Assembly (NCBI GenBank): GCA_963580455.1 | Contig: OY756958.1 | Location: forward strand, 27,912,501 to 27,976,500 | Source: Euonymus europaeus | Taxonomy: Eukaryota; Streptophyta; Magnoliopsida; Celastrales; Celastraceae | Length of the DNA stretch: 64,000 nucleotides | Direction of reading: 5' to 3' | Shown: piece after piece, positions 11,084 through 22,808 of the stretch | How the letters are laid out: every line of letters begins with the position of its first letter | Position numbering within the stretch: position 1 is the stretch's first letter | The notes under the pieces: model-generated | Database searches by the model: none | What the model saw: only the letters and a program-made list of their open reading frames with translations | Told to the model about the DNA's origin: nothing | Made by a program: the position numbers and the translations under genes

Positions 11084-13336
11084 ATGGAGCTCCTCAAGCC
11101 TACTGCCATCTTCATCTGCTTAGGATTTCTTCTTGTGTTTGCTTCTACATTTTCCTTAGCAAATGCAAAGACTCAGTACCATGATTTTGTTGTATGTGTC
11201 AATCCCTCTTATGATTACTATTCTTAGGAAGGTATTCTTTAGTATTTCTTATGTGAATGCAATGTGTATGCATAGGTGCAAACAACATCAGTGAAGAGGC
11301 TGTGCAATACCCACAAAAGCATCACAGTGAATGGCATGTTCCCAGGACCAACTTTGGAGGTCAACAATGGAGACACTCTAGTCATCAATGTCGCTAACAA
11401 AGCTCGCTATAACGTCACATTTCACTGGTACTGACACTTGTATATTTCAGTGTCTCATACTTAATTGACATGGGAAACTAATCACATGTTGCTGACAGGC
11501 ACGGTGTCCGTCAAAATAGAACGGCTTGGGCAGATGGACCAGAATTTGTGACACAATGTCCAATTAGGCCTGGAGGGAGTTACACGTATAGATATAGAAT
11601 TCAAGGACAGGAAGGAACATTGTGGTGGCATGCACATAGTTCTTGGCTTAGAGCTACTGTCTATGGAGCTCTAATTGTTCGTCCGAAAAACGGAACCTCT
11701 TATCCTTTCCCTAAGCCAAGGAGAGAAACACCAATTCTTCTTGGTATGTTATAATTTTCGTCATATGACAGCAGGAATTGAAAAGTTAATCTGTGATTAT
11801 TTCATCTGGTATGGGCTTTAATGATGTATGCTTATTAGGGCAATGGTGGGATGCAAACCCAATGGATGTTGTGACAGAGTCAACAAGAACTGGTGGATCT
11901 CCTAATATTTCTGATGCATATACCATCAATGGACAACCTGGGGATCTTTATAACTGCTCAAGCAAAGGTTTGTGAATCGTTTTATCCTTGTATGAGTGGA
12001 CTGGGCCATGATCCTGATGGGCCAAGGCCCACCAAGGTCTATTTTGAGCCCATTTCAGGATATGCAAACAGAGTCCCCTGCATGCTGTAAAATGTTCTGC
12101 TTGTATGTGATATGTGAAGGTGATGACATCCATAATTTGATTGCTATGCAGACACTGCCATAATTCCTATTGACTTTGGCGAGACCAATCTCCTCCGAAT
12201 CATCAACGCAGCAATGAACCAGCCACTTTTCTTCACCGTCGCGAACCACAGGCTCACAGTTGTTGGTGCTGATGCCTCCTACATGAAGCCTTTCGCCACC
12301 TCAGTAGTAATGTTAGGACCTGGCCAAACTACTGACGTTTTGATCACCGGAAACCAGCCACCAGGACGCTACTACATGGCAGCGCGTGCCTACCAAACTG
12401 CGCTAAACGTGCCCTTTGACAACACAACAACAACTGCAATACTTGAGTACAAAGCTGCACCTTGTCCTGCCAAAGAGAGACTCACAGCATCACCAATTAG
12501 GCCTACTCTACCTGCTTTCAATGACACAGCAACGGTCACTAACTTTACTACAAGCTTTCGGAGTCTGGAGAAAGCGCAAGTTCCAACTGAAATTGATGAG
12601 AGTATCTTCGTAACAGTCGGTCTAGGACTCGATAATTGCCCCCCAAATTTTCCATCAAGCCGGTGCCAGGGGCCGAATAATACTCGCTTCACTTCTAGTA
12701 TGAACAATGTGTCCTTTGTGCTTCCTTCAAACTTCTCCCTATTACAAGCACATCACCATGGCATTCCAGGAGTTTTCACTTCTGATTTTCCAGCAAACCC
12801 GCAAGTGACATTTGATTATACCGGAAATGTTAGCCAGTCACTCTGGCAACCTACTAGAGGTACTAAATTGTACAGGCTGAAGTTTGGTTCAGCAGTGCAG
12901 ATTGTGCTGCAAGGCACAAATATTGTCACTCCAGAAAACCACCCAATTCACCTTCATGGATACGATTTCTACATCGTGGCTGAAGGGGTTGGAAATTTCA
13001 ATCCCAGGAACGATACAGGCAAGTTTAATCTTGTCGATCCCCCTATGAGAAACACCGTAGGCGTGCCTGAAAATGGGTGGGCAGTCATTCGATTCGTCGC
13101 TGACAATCCTGGTAGAATCATCACTCAGAAACTCAACATTTGGTTTCATTTCTTTGATCATGAATTTTGGAAATTTAAGACCACTTGTGTTTTTGCCATG
13201 TACAGGTGTGTGGATAATGCACTGTCACTTGGATGTTCATATTACATGGGGCTTGGCCATGGCTTTCTTGGTAGAGAATGGACTTGGAGAAACACAGACT
13301 CTGGAGGAACCTCCAGCAGACATGCCTATATGTTAA
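11084..13336 (+). CDS. Laccase (multicopper oxidase), tandem copy 2
   Basis: Six exons: 11084-11191, 11276-11427, 11499-11743, 11839-11967, 12152-13111, 13206-13336; 574 aa. Exon lengths 152/245/129 are the classic plant laccase pattern. A hydrophobic signal peptide ([18 protein letters not shown]) predicts secretion to the apoplast. All copper ligand motifs are present: HWHG (split by intron 2 within the Trp codon), [24 protein letters not shown], with Leu at the axial position. The protein aligns with copy 1 throughout ([34 protein letters not shown]), so the two are tandem duplicates and probably have related substrates. Copy 2 keeps the ancestral intron set. Confidence 0.95.
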
Positions 13337-14015
13337 TTGACTCCATAAATGGATCTTTAATTACAATATTATTGATATTCGTGTACTCCAACAAGGAGTT
13401 TTCATTTTCGTTTTTCCAGTACACATATCAGAAACTGTCGTTTTCCCAGCAATTGAGGCTTTTCCATTGTTTTTTTTTTTTTTTTGCATGTGAATGTAAT
13501 GTTCTTCAATATTTAGTGGAAAAGTAATTTTCCAAGAGCCACTTGTCATTCATGTACTAGATAATAATGATCTTTCTGCAGAACACAAATCTCATATGTT
13601 GAGTAAGCAACAAAGGTCAATCCAAACTCTGTTTTTTTTTTATTATCAAAATTGGAAATCTTGGTTCAGTAAAATAGAAAGCCAGGCAATGAAGACAGAG
13701 CAGGCTAACAAAACATTTGGGTTACTAGGATAGAAACAAGGAATGTATGGAGGATGATTTTATGGTTGAACAAACAGAAACACTAATTTTGACCAGTCAC
13801 TCTATCTGTGATCAACTTAACTATGCTAAACATCCTTACAATGTTTAGTTACAATAGTTTGCTTCCTAAGAGGAGATATTGATGGAAAGAAATTAAGGGA
13901 AAAAAATAAATAAGGAAAGAATTGTTATGTACAAAACTTTGACCAGCCCTTCATTAGTTTATAGGCTAACCATGCTTTGAAAGTTCATTATCGCTGATGA
14001 AAAGACAAATTATCC
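13337..14015. other. Convergent intergenic region
   Basis: 3' UTR sequence of laccase copy 2 and of the minus-strand exchanger gene, with poly-T tracts (13471-13486 and 13631-13641). Nothing else recognised. Confidence 0.6.
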
Positions 14016-16945
14016 TTAAGCACCGCAAACTGAGTAGCTCCCTCTTCCTGCATCCATGTCTCCACACTGTTGCATCACTAGGATTGACATAGTCCCCCCA
14101 CAAAAATCAGACGTAGTAAGCGCATCACCAATAACTCCAAGCTCAACATGTTCAACCCACTCAACCATCTCTCGCTCAAACTTGGACCTGAACCCTTGTC
14201 GCCTTCCCACCATAACAAGGTCATACTTGTTCTTAACAGATCGAATCAGTTCCATTACCTGCACACTGTCCTTGGCTTCAACTTCTTTACACAGCACACA
14301 TGCATTGCTGCAATTCATTTGCTTGAATTCATCCATTAAAATATCATCCAGAATCATCTCACTTTCGCTGTAGGGCACTTGCTTGGTGTCTTCTGTCATG
14401 ATGATTCTTAGTACGGTGATGCTCACATTAGGGTTTGTTGACATCCGTGCAGCTAATGATAAGGCCTCGCGGTCATCCACGCCACCTAGAAAGAGCACTG
14501 CAACATTGCAGAAGAACTGTACTAACTGCAGAGGCCGACGGAAACCCCTATCTACCAAAATCCCAACAGTGCAAGGTGCATACAAGATTACATTCTTGTT
14601 GAAGTTTCGTATTGCATTTGTGTGCTTTACTTCTTGATTATCGTGGAAAGGTACGATGATGAGAGGAATCAGCTTATCTTCAGCGAATCCACAAATGCTT
14701 TCGTGCATGTTCTTGTATGGAGCAATCATTGTATACGAATGTGTCTCCACTGGACCTCGAGAGCATTTTGAATAGTTGGCAAATGCTTTCGCAATGTGAT
14801 TAGAGCTACTTCGCTTGAATTTCGATTTGCTTTCCTGAATGAGGACCGGTGCTGATCTACCAATGAGGTCAACCAGATGGAAGGCATAAACACGGATGGG
14901 GCTTCTGTTAGTGGGATTGGAGGCTTCGAGGAGAGTGATGATGCTGTAGACATTGTCTTCATTGTGAATGCAGGAGAGGACTTGGAGTTCTTCATTGCGA
15001 TGAGTTGTTTGAAGAGTTTTTGCTCGTTTTTTGTACGAACAAGACAGGCTTTGAATTGCCTGATGATTGTATAAAATCTCTATTATGGGAGTTAAAATCC
15101 CCGTCAAGACCATTTCAGATAGCACTAGTGTGTCTAGTGACTCGGAGTCTATTACCTGTATAACAAACAGCCGAGATCTATAAGCACACTCCCATCAAGA
15201 ATTGTAAAAATACTTATGAACAAATAGACCAAGAGGGGATAGAATAAAGATTTGACTTACCTTATTCTGTCTTGCATTTTCTAAAGCAATAATGTGAGGA
15301 ACACCCTTAATGCTCAAGATGAGACCAAGCAAGAAAGCATTCCTAATGCTGATTCTGAAGAACAATGATGCAACCATAGCTCCTATCATCTTCCCTAGAA
15401 TTCCTGCTACAACAACAAATTGCCAAGATGCAAATTGCTTCCAATCAGTTATCAAAGTCATGTTGAAATGATAACCGACATGTACATAGAACATCGGCAG
15501 AAAGAATTCCATGATCATCAGCTCAGATTTTTCTACTATCGTAGCACCCAGAGGCGGTCCCTCTGGTACAAGTAATCCTGTAATTAAAGCACCCTGAATA
15601 AACGTCCCCCCCATTAATTCACCCATCAATGACATTACCATAGCAGTGATTGACACTAAAATTACATAAATTTCTTTCACTGGCTTCCCTTCTGGAGTTC
15701 TCTTGACAATGTATTTTGTCACTGGCCTTATGACCCCAATTGCCATGACAATGAATCCTATAGTCGCTAGGCAAGCAGCAAATACTTCACGTGAATTGGA
15801 TTGCATAACAATGACAGTCATGACCATGCACAACCATAAGAATATTTCATTGGTCATTGATGCAGACATGGCCAGTTGGCCTAATTCGGAATTCAGGAGA
15901 TTGAGTTCTTGAAGGGCGTAAGAAGTGGCAGGAAAGAATGTTGCAGATAGCAGAGTTGTGAATATGAGTATCAAGGGTGTTGCAGGAGCTATATGGAGGA
16001 AGGGTTGGAGGATTGTACAGAATACGATCGTGACCAATAGAGACAATAAAAGGCAAGACACACCAACTCTCCAAGCATTCCTTGCTGCCTTGAGAACCAT
16101 AGCAGTGTTCATCTTTACACCTGTGATGAATATAAAGAACAATGCTCCAATTGCTGATGCTGAATCTAATAGCACAACCTCTTTGTGTGGAAATATTTTG
16201 TCCATCAGTGGCTTGTGTCGCCCCAACATTGATGGACCTAAGATCATTCCACCCTGCAAAAGGAATATGCCGCATCAGGCAGAATGTGCCAAAATTGTGA
16301 GAATTTTTTTTTTATTTCCCTTCAATTAATTTATCTCTCAGTTTTGAACTGCAACGCCTCATTTCTTAAGTTCGAGTATCCATTCTTACAGTATAAGATA
16401 CAAAAACATCCGATTGATCACTAAATCATAGAATTCCTCACAAATGTAATTGCAGACAATTCCTCAATTGGATCAGAAGCCACAAATGAACCATGTATGA
16501 TCCAGACTAAACTATACAAGACAATGCATGAAGACAGAGATTATGCATTTTGATGACCTAAGCATATGTATGTATGTATGAACAATGGAAATTTTAATTT
16601 GGCTTGTCTAAATTTAGAAGGGTTAGTTGAACATGAGATGCATTCAATCTCAAAATTAAAGAATCACTAAATAAGTACGATGAAATCAAAATTGAAGAAG
16701 AACGAAAAAATTACCAGGAGATTGCATACGAATTTTGGTTGCCTCAAAGGCCTGAGAATAAAATATACGATTCTGGGCACAACGGAAGCTAAAATGACCT
16801 GCAACATGAACACAGGTTGGATGTAATCCAATGGGTCTGCTCCATTCCAGATGCCTCTCCCATTATACATTTCCTTGTCATGGTTTATGCAAATCATCGC
16901 CGATACATTGCCACCAAACTCGCCGGAAACCGTTATGTTTGCCAT
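14016..16945 (-). CDS. Cation/H+ exchanger, CHX family (CPA2)
   Basis: Three exons on the minus strand, all phase 0: 16945-16715, 16253-15261, 15155-14016; 787 aa, typical for plant CHX. The N-terminal part carries RPLRQPKFVCNLLGGMILGPS, the first transporter signature, followed by about a dozen hydrophobic helices. The C-terminal 380 residues form the long soluble region of CHX proteins (universal-stress-like, with PCTVGILVDRG). CHX proteins move K+ or Na+ against H+ across endomembranes or the plasma membrane, often in pollen or guard cells. The usual ND pair of CPA2 exchangers is NE here (residues about 212-213, SMTNEIFLW), a conservative change seen in some divergent CHX. Subgroup not assigned. 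Confidence 0.92.
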
Positions 16946-17419
16946 TCTGTGTCAGGAGAAACCCCAATTCAATCCCGCCTCTCAACCTAGTCATGAATTT
17001 TTCAAAACGGAAATTATGAAGAAGCACAAGAAGAGACAATTGGGGGACGCAGAGGGAGATATAGAAGAAGCATAAGGGACGGTCAACTTTTGGACAGATA
17101 AAACAATTTTCAATTATTTTTTTTAAGTTGACTTGGAACGGGATTTGACAATTGTTTGTCAAAACATAGTGAGCCGTTTTTTTAATGGATTTTGATAAAT
17201 AAACCCAAACCTATTTATAGATTTATGTTTTTGACTTAATAGTTTTTTTTATTTTTATACGTCATGTTCATTTGACAATTGAAGTTTAAAGCACGGGAAC
17301 AACATGGGGGATAATTCATACCAAACAAAATGGATATTTTTTTTTTCAAAATATTTTTTTATCAATTTATTTAATAAATTCATAAGTTAAAAAATACTTG
17401 ATATATTCTAAATCATTAA
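16946..17419. other. Upstream region of the CHX gene
   Basis: 5' UTR and promoter of the minus-strand exchanger, followed by AT-rich spacer. No other feature seen. Confidence 0.5.
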
Positions 17420-17645
17420 GGGTCCGTTTGTTTCACAATTATATAATATGACTGTAAAATATTGTGGACTCCATAGTTTTAAGTTGTGAAAAATTAGGGG
17501 ATGACAGCTTTTCATTTGGCACAACTTAAAAGTCAAGGGACTCACAGATTTAAACCGTCAATAAAATGTGATGTTTAGTAGGCACTAGGCACAATATTTT
17601 ATGTAGGCCCAACAGCTTTAAGCCGTGTGAAATGTGAACTGACCC
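17420..17645. mobile_element. Candidate MITE with imperfect terminal inverted repeats
   Basis: It starts GGGTCCGTTTGTTTCAC and ends GTGAAATGTGAACTGACCC, imperfect inverse copies of each other. The GGTCCGTTTG-type end is common in plant hAT-like MITEs. The 226-bp interior is non-coding and contains further internal inverse similarity. I could not find a clean 8-bp target duplication, so the call is tentative. Confidence 0.45.
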
Positions 17646-18647
17646 TGATATAAGCAAAAAGCAAAATATAATGAATATATTATTAAATATAAAAGAATAG
17701 ATTATTAAATATAAATGAATATATTATTTGTGCATCGACTTCCAAATATAATGGATTAATAAAACTAAGAAGAAAACGTGGATTTCACTGACTTCATGTA
17801 GGTATCAAAATGAGTTGTCATCAACCATAACAATGAACTTTTACTGTCCCACTAAAATTACATATTGAGTCTCATCTCTATTACACAAAAATGGTTCCAC
17901 ATACTCACCTACGTCAGCAAAACGATTCTCCCAATACAATCACAGCAAAACATAAATTTCTATATTTTTTTTATCTCCTCATTTTAGCCAAACCAACAAC
18001 TTTCTTCTCCTTTATATTATCTCAATTAAATTTACACCAAAATCAATACTGAATCTCACATTTATTATAAAATGTCAAGCCACATAATAATCCACATTAG
18101 CAAAATATATCTTATAATACAATCTCATCAACAAAACACATATGAGAATTGGTCGGTTGTCACGAAATTAACCGATTTATATGTACTAGGCCGGATCAGA
18201 TACAACAACGATTAACAGGCTAATAAATCCCACCGATTGGTATGATTTTCAAAACCTTGATCACACCATGTTTGCAAAACAGTAAGCGACAGAAATAAGA
18301 GACATATGATTGGGTCTATTGTCCTTAGGGCCACAGACTTTTATTCTTTAAATAAATAGTGAATGTGTTTTCGATTTTTGATCAAAGTTACGAGGTCACT
18401 CATGTATAGTTTATTCAATTAAAAATAAAATTGAACAAGAAGAAACAAATAAGATTTTGAACCCTTAAATATAGTCTCGAAATATTATATTCTATGTTCC
18501 TCTTGTGATGAATTTGATTTTCTTTGTTAAAAAAAAAGACTTACATAAACTAGATTAAAATACGTTTATAATATTATTTTAAAAAAAAAATTGTGCCCTA
18601 AACCACTACAGCGACATCTGCTCTAATATTTTTGCAATTGACCCCGG
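17646..18647. other. Intergenic, AT-rich, no gene seen
   Basis: About 1 kb between the MITE candidate and the LINE 3' target duplication. Short local duplications (ATTATTAAATATAAA near 17682 and 17701) but no gene. Confidence 0.55.
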
Positions 18648-18661
18648 AAAAGACCATTGTT
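18648..18661. repeat. LINE target-site duplication, 3' side
   Basis: AAAAGACCATTGTT, identical to 24608-24621. It directly abuts the T run that is the poly(A) tail of the minus-strand LINE. Confidence 0.88.
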
Positions 18662-18968
18662 TTTTTTTGATGAAAGCAATCCTTACCCGAGAGGCAAGGA
18701 AAGAGCCACTAACATTAACAAAACAAGAGTTCAACAATTAGAAGGAGAATTACATCAAAGACAACAAACTCAGACTAGAGCAATTAGCCAAGGCTTGCTG
18801 GAAAGCCTCATGCGCTAATCTATGAGCCTGAGAGTTAAGAGCTCGAGGGATCCATTCCCAAGAAACACTAAGCTTTTGAATAGCAATGAAGTCTAAAACA
18901 TCAAAAAAATAAAGAAGACAGGGACCAGCTGGGAGCCATTCGAGCCTCCTTCAAACTAGAAATGCACG

Positions 18969-21900
18969 CTAGACAATCAGATCGGATAATGATCGAAGAC
19001 CAGCTATTAGACAAGCAAGCTTCAAAGCAAAATAAATAGCTAAGAGTTCTCCTTCTTCAGCCGACGCAGCAAACCCAGCAAAGGACCAATTAAGAATAAA
19101 GGATGATCCGCGATAAGCAGCTAAACCAAGGCCTGATATGCCTTGATTAAAGGCAGCGTCACAATAGATATAAAATGCATTTTGGTCTACCCCAATGTCA
19201 TGCAGAGATGGAAAACTCACAGGGGATTGGGACGATGAAAAGGCTTGAACAATATTATCCACCCGCTGTTGGAGGACTTCAGTACACTGAACAATGCTAG
19301 GCTGCAGACGCGAATGAAAAGCCAAATTTCGAGTTCGCCAAATCTCATCACAAAAGACTGCAAAAATAGTAGGAGCCAAGATAGAGTCCGGAAAATGATT
19401 ATCATGGAGCCTCCAACTTAAACCTCTTCCAATTACTTGGTTAATATCTGGAGCCCAAAACTCCTCAATTCGGATGCTCCACCTTGTCCCAAACAGAACT
19501 GCTCTAGAGAATGGACAGCGAGTAAAAAGGTGCATCACCGAGTCCTCCTCAGACTGACAGAGGAAACAAGCAGCTGGAGAGACATTAAGCACAGCAGAGA
19601 TACGATTTGAGGAAGGAAGAAGGTTATGAGCAGATCTCCACATAAAGTGTTTCAGCCTCTCAGGAAGAGAACAGCTCCAAATCGACTTCCATAAACCACT
19701 ATCAGATGGAGGGAGTTGAGTGATAATTGTGAACGCACTCTTTGTTGAAAATACACCTTTCTTACTTGGCATCCAAACAATAGAGTCCAAGCGAGGCGCA
19801 GGCATAGAACGAATCCTGCAAATTGCTTCACAAGATGGGGAATCAAAAAGCTGATGGAGAAGAGGCACATTCCAAGTTCTGGAATTTGGAATAAATAGTT
19901 GAGCCACATGAGAGACTTGAGCTCGGCAGGATTCATTTAATGGAGAAGGAATACCCGACTCCAGAGAACTCACCCACGGAATATGCCAAATATCAATAGA
20001 TTCTCCATTACCAATCAAGGAGCAAGAATTTCGCATAATAATAGGTTTAAGAGGAAAAATTCCCTTCCAAATTAGAGAAGCAGATCGACACATAGAGGAA
20101 AGGAAGAAATGTTTACCCGGATAATAAACACTTTGTAAAAGCCGAGAGACAATAGAGGTCTTCTTAGAGACAAGAGTCCAACCCAATTTCATCAACAAGG
20201 CAGAATTGAAGTCCTCAGCTTTTCTAAAGCCTAAACCTCCATGGCTCCTGGGCTTACATAAATTGCCCCAATGAGTAAGAGCCAAAAATCTGGTCTTAGT
20301 GCAGCCCCCAGTCCACCAAAATCGCCGAGCAATGGCATCCATATCACGGCAAATTGAAAGAGGAATTTTAAAGTTAGCCATCGTATAAGATGGTAAAGAT
20401 TGGATCACTGATTTAATCAGAGTAGTCCTCCCCGCTTGAGAAAGAAACCGGCATTTCCAAGTCTCAAGCCGTTGAAGCAATTTCTCTTTCAAAAATTGAA
20501 AATCCTTTGACACATTCCTCGAAATAAAGAGCGGGTTACCCAGGTACTTCTCCGTGCCATCCATCTGGGAAATATTCAGGATTTCTTCGATCTCCTGGCG
20601 TAAGAAAACCGAGGATCTAGGAGAGAAGAAAATACCAGATTTACTCATGTTAACCTTTTGGCCTGACCAAGAGCAGAATTTAGTGATACATTCCCCAACA
20701 GTAGTAGCCTCTTGAAGAGAAGCTCGAGAAAAAATAAATAGATCATCAGCAAATAGAGAATGGGTCACCACATGAGCATCATCAGCAACTTGAATGCCAC
20801 TCAAAGATCCTTGAGCTTGACTCTGACTAATTAAACGAGAGAAAACCTCAGTGCATAAAATAAATATGTAGGGTGAGATGGGATCACCTTGACGAATACC
20901 ACGACCCGGATGAAAGAAAGATCCAGGAGCACCATTTAACAAAACTGCTAGAGAGGACGAGGTAATACATTGCATAATAAGCTGAACCACCAGATCAGAG
21001 AAACCATAGGCCTTGAGCACTCTAGAAATAAAGGGCCATTCCAGACGGTCATAAGCTTTACTTAAATCAAGCTTGATGGCCATAAAAGGACTAGATTCAT
21101 TCTGCCTTTTCATAAAGTGAATGATTTCTTGAACAATGATTGTATTATCAGAAATACTTCTTCCTGGCACAAAAGAAGCCTGAAAAGGTGAAATCAAAGA
21201 GTCCAAACAGCACTTCAACCTGTTTGCCAGAATCTTAGAGATGATTTTATAAGAAACATTGCAGAGAGATATAGGCCTATAATTCTCCAAAGAGGTACCA
21301 TCCTTGTTCTTCGGAATTAACGCAATGAAGGTCCTATTCAGCTGCATTGGCAGAGAGTGAGAAGTAAAGAAATCTTGCACACAAGAGATTACCTGATCCT
21401 TAACATTTGACCATGACTTTTTGTAGAAAATAGGAGGATAACCATCTGGCCCAGGAGATGTTAAGCTACCCATCTGCGAGATTACCTCCCAAATTTCTTG
21501 AGGATCAGGAACTTTGGCAATAGCAACATTCATAGACTCAGAGATGGAAGGCAGAAACAAAGAGTCTAGCTCAGTAGGAATAACAGGATTAGTAGAACTA
21601 AATAAGTTACAAAAATAATCCCGAGCAATATATTCCATGTCCTTCAAGTTAGATTTCAGAACACCAGCTGAATCTTTCAGAGCCCAAATATGATTTCGTT
21701 TTCGACGAATAATAGTAGAGGCATGAAAGAACCGAGTGGACCGATCACCTTCACGAAGCCATTGTTCTTTAGACTTTTGCTTCCAAACGATCTCTTCCCG
21801 AGCCAGGGTTTCCTCTAATTCCTTTAACACTGTAGTTTGAGCGGACGATGTGTCAAGAGAGGGGTGTAATCTTTGAAGCCTCAAAAGTTCTTTCTGCAAC

Positions 21901-22808
21901 ACTAAGGTACGATGATGGCATATCCCAAAGCAAACTCGATTCCAATTAGCCAGAGTGACTTGAGTGTTTCTTTGACAGGCTCTCAAGTTGTTGTATGGAG
22001 AACTATTTTGATGATGATACCAACCATTCCTGATAACCAAATGGCAATCTTCATGACGATACCAAGCCGCCAAGAAGTGCCATGGTCGAGCACGAGACGA
22101 CCGTTCCAAGTAAGTATCCAAAACAATGGCACCATGATCCGAGCCCCATATAGGGAGATTAAGATTACCTGCTTTAGGGAATAAAGAGAGCCACGAAGCA
22201 CTACATATAGTCCGATCAAGACGTTCCTTACAAACTATAGCATTATCCCTCTTCCTATGCCATGTATATATAGGACCAGAGAACCCCAAATCCACCGCAC
22301 CCGAAATATTCAGAAAATTTTGGAGCGCCCTGGAACCATTTGATTGGACCTCTGAGACCCCCCATCGCTCTGCAGGTCTAAGGGTGCCATTTAAATCACC
22401 AACAACAGACCAGTAATCCCCAAAAGATTGAATAAGAAGCAACAAAGATTTCCAAAAAGTAGAATTCCTAGTATAGTAGGGGGGAGCATGAACACAACAG
22501 GTAAGAAATTCTTGCTCTGGAAAACCCCCAACAGAGAGGAAGCATATCATATCCTGAGTGGCCCGGATGACTCGGATGTTCACTTCGTATCTCCACCAGA
22601 TCGATAAACCTCCTTTCAATCCTTCCGCAGATATAGAATAAGAACCATAGAATCCAAGTTTCCTGGCTAAATCATCCATGTAAACCTCTGATGCCTTAGT
22701 TTCCATAAGAAAAATAACATCCGGATTGTGCTTACGGATGTGATCCGAAATCACCCTTGCTGCTAGAGGCCGGATCGATCCTCTGCAGTTCCAGGAAAGA
22801 ATTTTCAT
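18969..22808 (-). CDS. LINE ORF2: endonuclease-reverse transcriptase
   Basis: 1279 aa from ATG 22808. The N-terminal APE-type endonuclease begins MKILSWNCRG and has GDLNGTLRP and GSDHGAIV. The RT domain in the middle has FIALIPKNKDG, NYRPISLCN, KLDLSKAYDR, GIRQGDP and the catalytic FADD. A zinc-binding RVT segment (HFMWRSAHNLLP, CFLCQSEEDSVMHLF) follows. A terminal RNase H starts at YCDAAFN. The frame then meets TAG at 18969-18971. A one-base deletion around 19010 explains this, because the next frame continues SNSWSSIIIRSDCLACISSL. A second slip in the T run near 18906 restores FFDVLDF, with a final stop near 18750. Endonuclease and RT look intact. Confidence 0.92.
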   Translation of the reverse strand: MKILSWNCRGSIRPLAARVISDHIRKHNPDVIFLMETKASEVYMDDLARKLGFYGSYSISAEGLKGGLSIWWRYEVNIRVIRATQDMICFLSVGGFPEQEFLTCCVHAPPYYTRNSTFWKSLLLLIQSFGDYWSVVGDLNGTLRPAERWGVSEVQSNGSRALQNFLNISGAVDLGFSGPIYTWHRKRDNAIVCKERLDRTICSASWLSLFPKAGNLNLPIWGSDHGAIVLDTYLERSSRARPWHFLAAWYRHEDCHLVIRNGWYHHQNSSPYNNLRACQRNTQVTLANWNRVCFGICHHRTLVLQKELLRLQRLHPSLDTSSAQTTVLKELEETLAREEIVWKQKSKEQWLREGDRSTRFFHASTIIRRKRNHIWALKDSAGVLKSNLKDMEYIARDYFCNLFSSTNPVIPTELDSLFLPSISESMNVAIAKVPDPQEIWEVISQMGSLTSPGPDGYPPIFYKKSWSNVKDQVISCVQDFFTSHSLPMQLNRTFIALIPKNKDGTSLENYRPISLCNVSYKIISKILANRLKCCLDSLISPFQASFVPGRSISDNTIIVQEIIHFMKRQNESSPFMAIKLDLSKAYDRLEWPFISRVLKAYGFSDLVVQLIMQCITSSSLAVLLNGAPGSFFHPGRGIRQGDPISPYIFILCTEVFSRLISQSQAQGSLSGIQVADDAHVVTHSLFADDLFIFSRASLQEATTVGECITKFCSWSGQKVNMSKSGIFFSPRSSVFLRQEIEEILNISQMDGTEKYLGNPLFISRNVSKDFQFLKEKLLQRLETWKCRFLSQAGRTTLIKSVIQSLPSYTMANFKIPLSICRDMDAIARRFWWTGGCTKTRFLALTHWGNLCKPRSHGGLGFRKAEDFNSALLMKLGWTLVSKKTSIVSRLLQSVYYPGKHFFLSSMCRSASLIWKGIFPLKPIIMRNSCSLIGNGESIDIWHIPWVSSLESGIPSPLNESCRAQVSHVAQLFIPNSRTWNVPLLHQLFDSPSCEAICRIRSMPAPRLDSIVWMPSKKGVFSTKSAFTIITQLPPSDSGLWKSIWSCSLPERLKHFMWRSAHNLLPSSNRISAVLNVSPAACFLCQSEEDSVMHLFTRCPFSRAVLFGTRWSIRIEEFWAPDINQVIGRGLSWRLHDNHFPDSILAPTIFAVFCDEIWRTRNLAFHSRLQPSIVQCTEVLQQRVDNIVQAFSSSQSPVSFPSLHDIGVDQNAFYIYCDAAFNQGISGLGLAAYRGSSFILNWSFAGFAASAEEGELLAIYFALKLACLIAGLRSLSDLIV

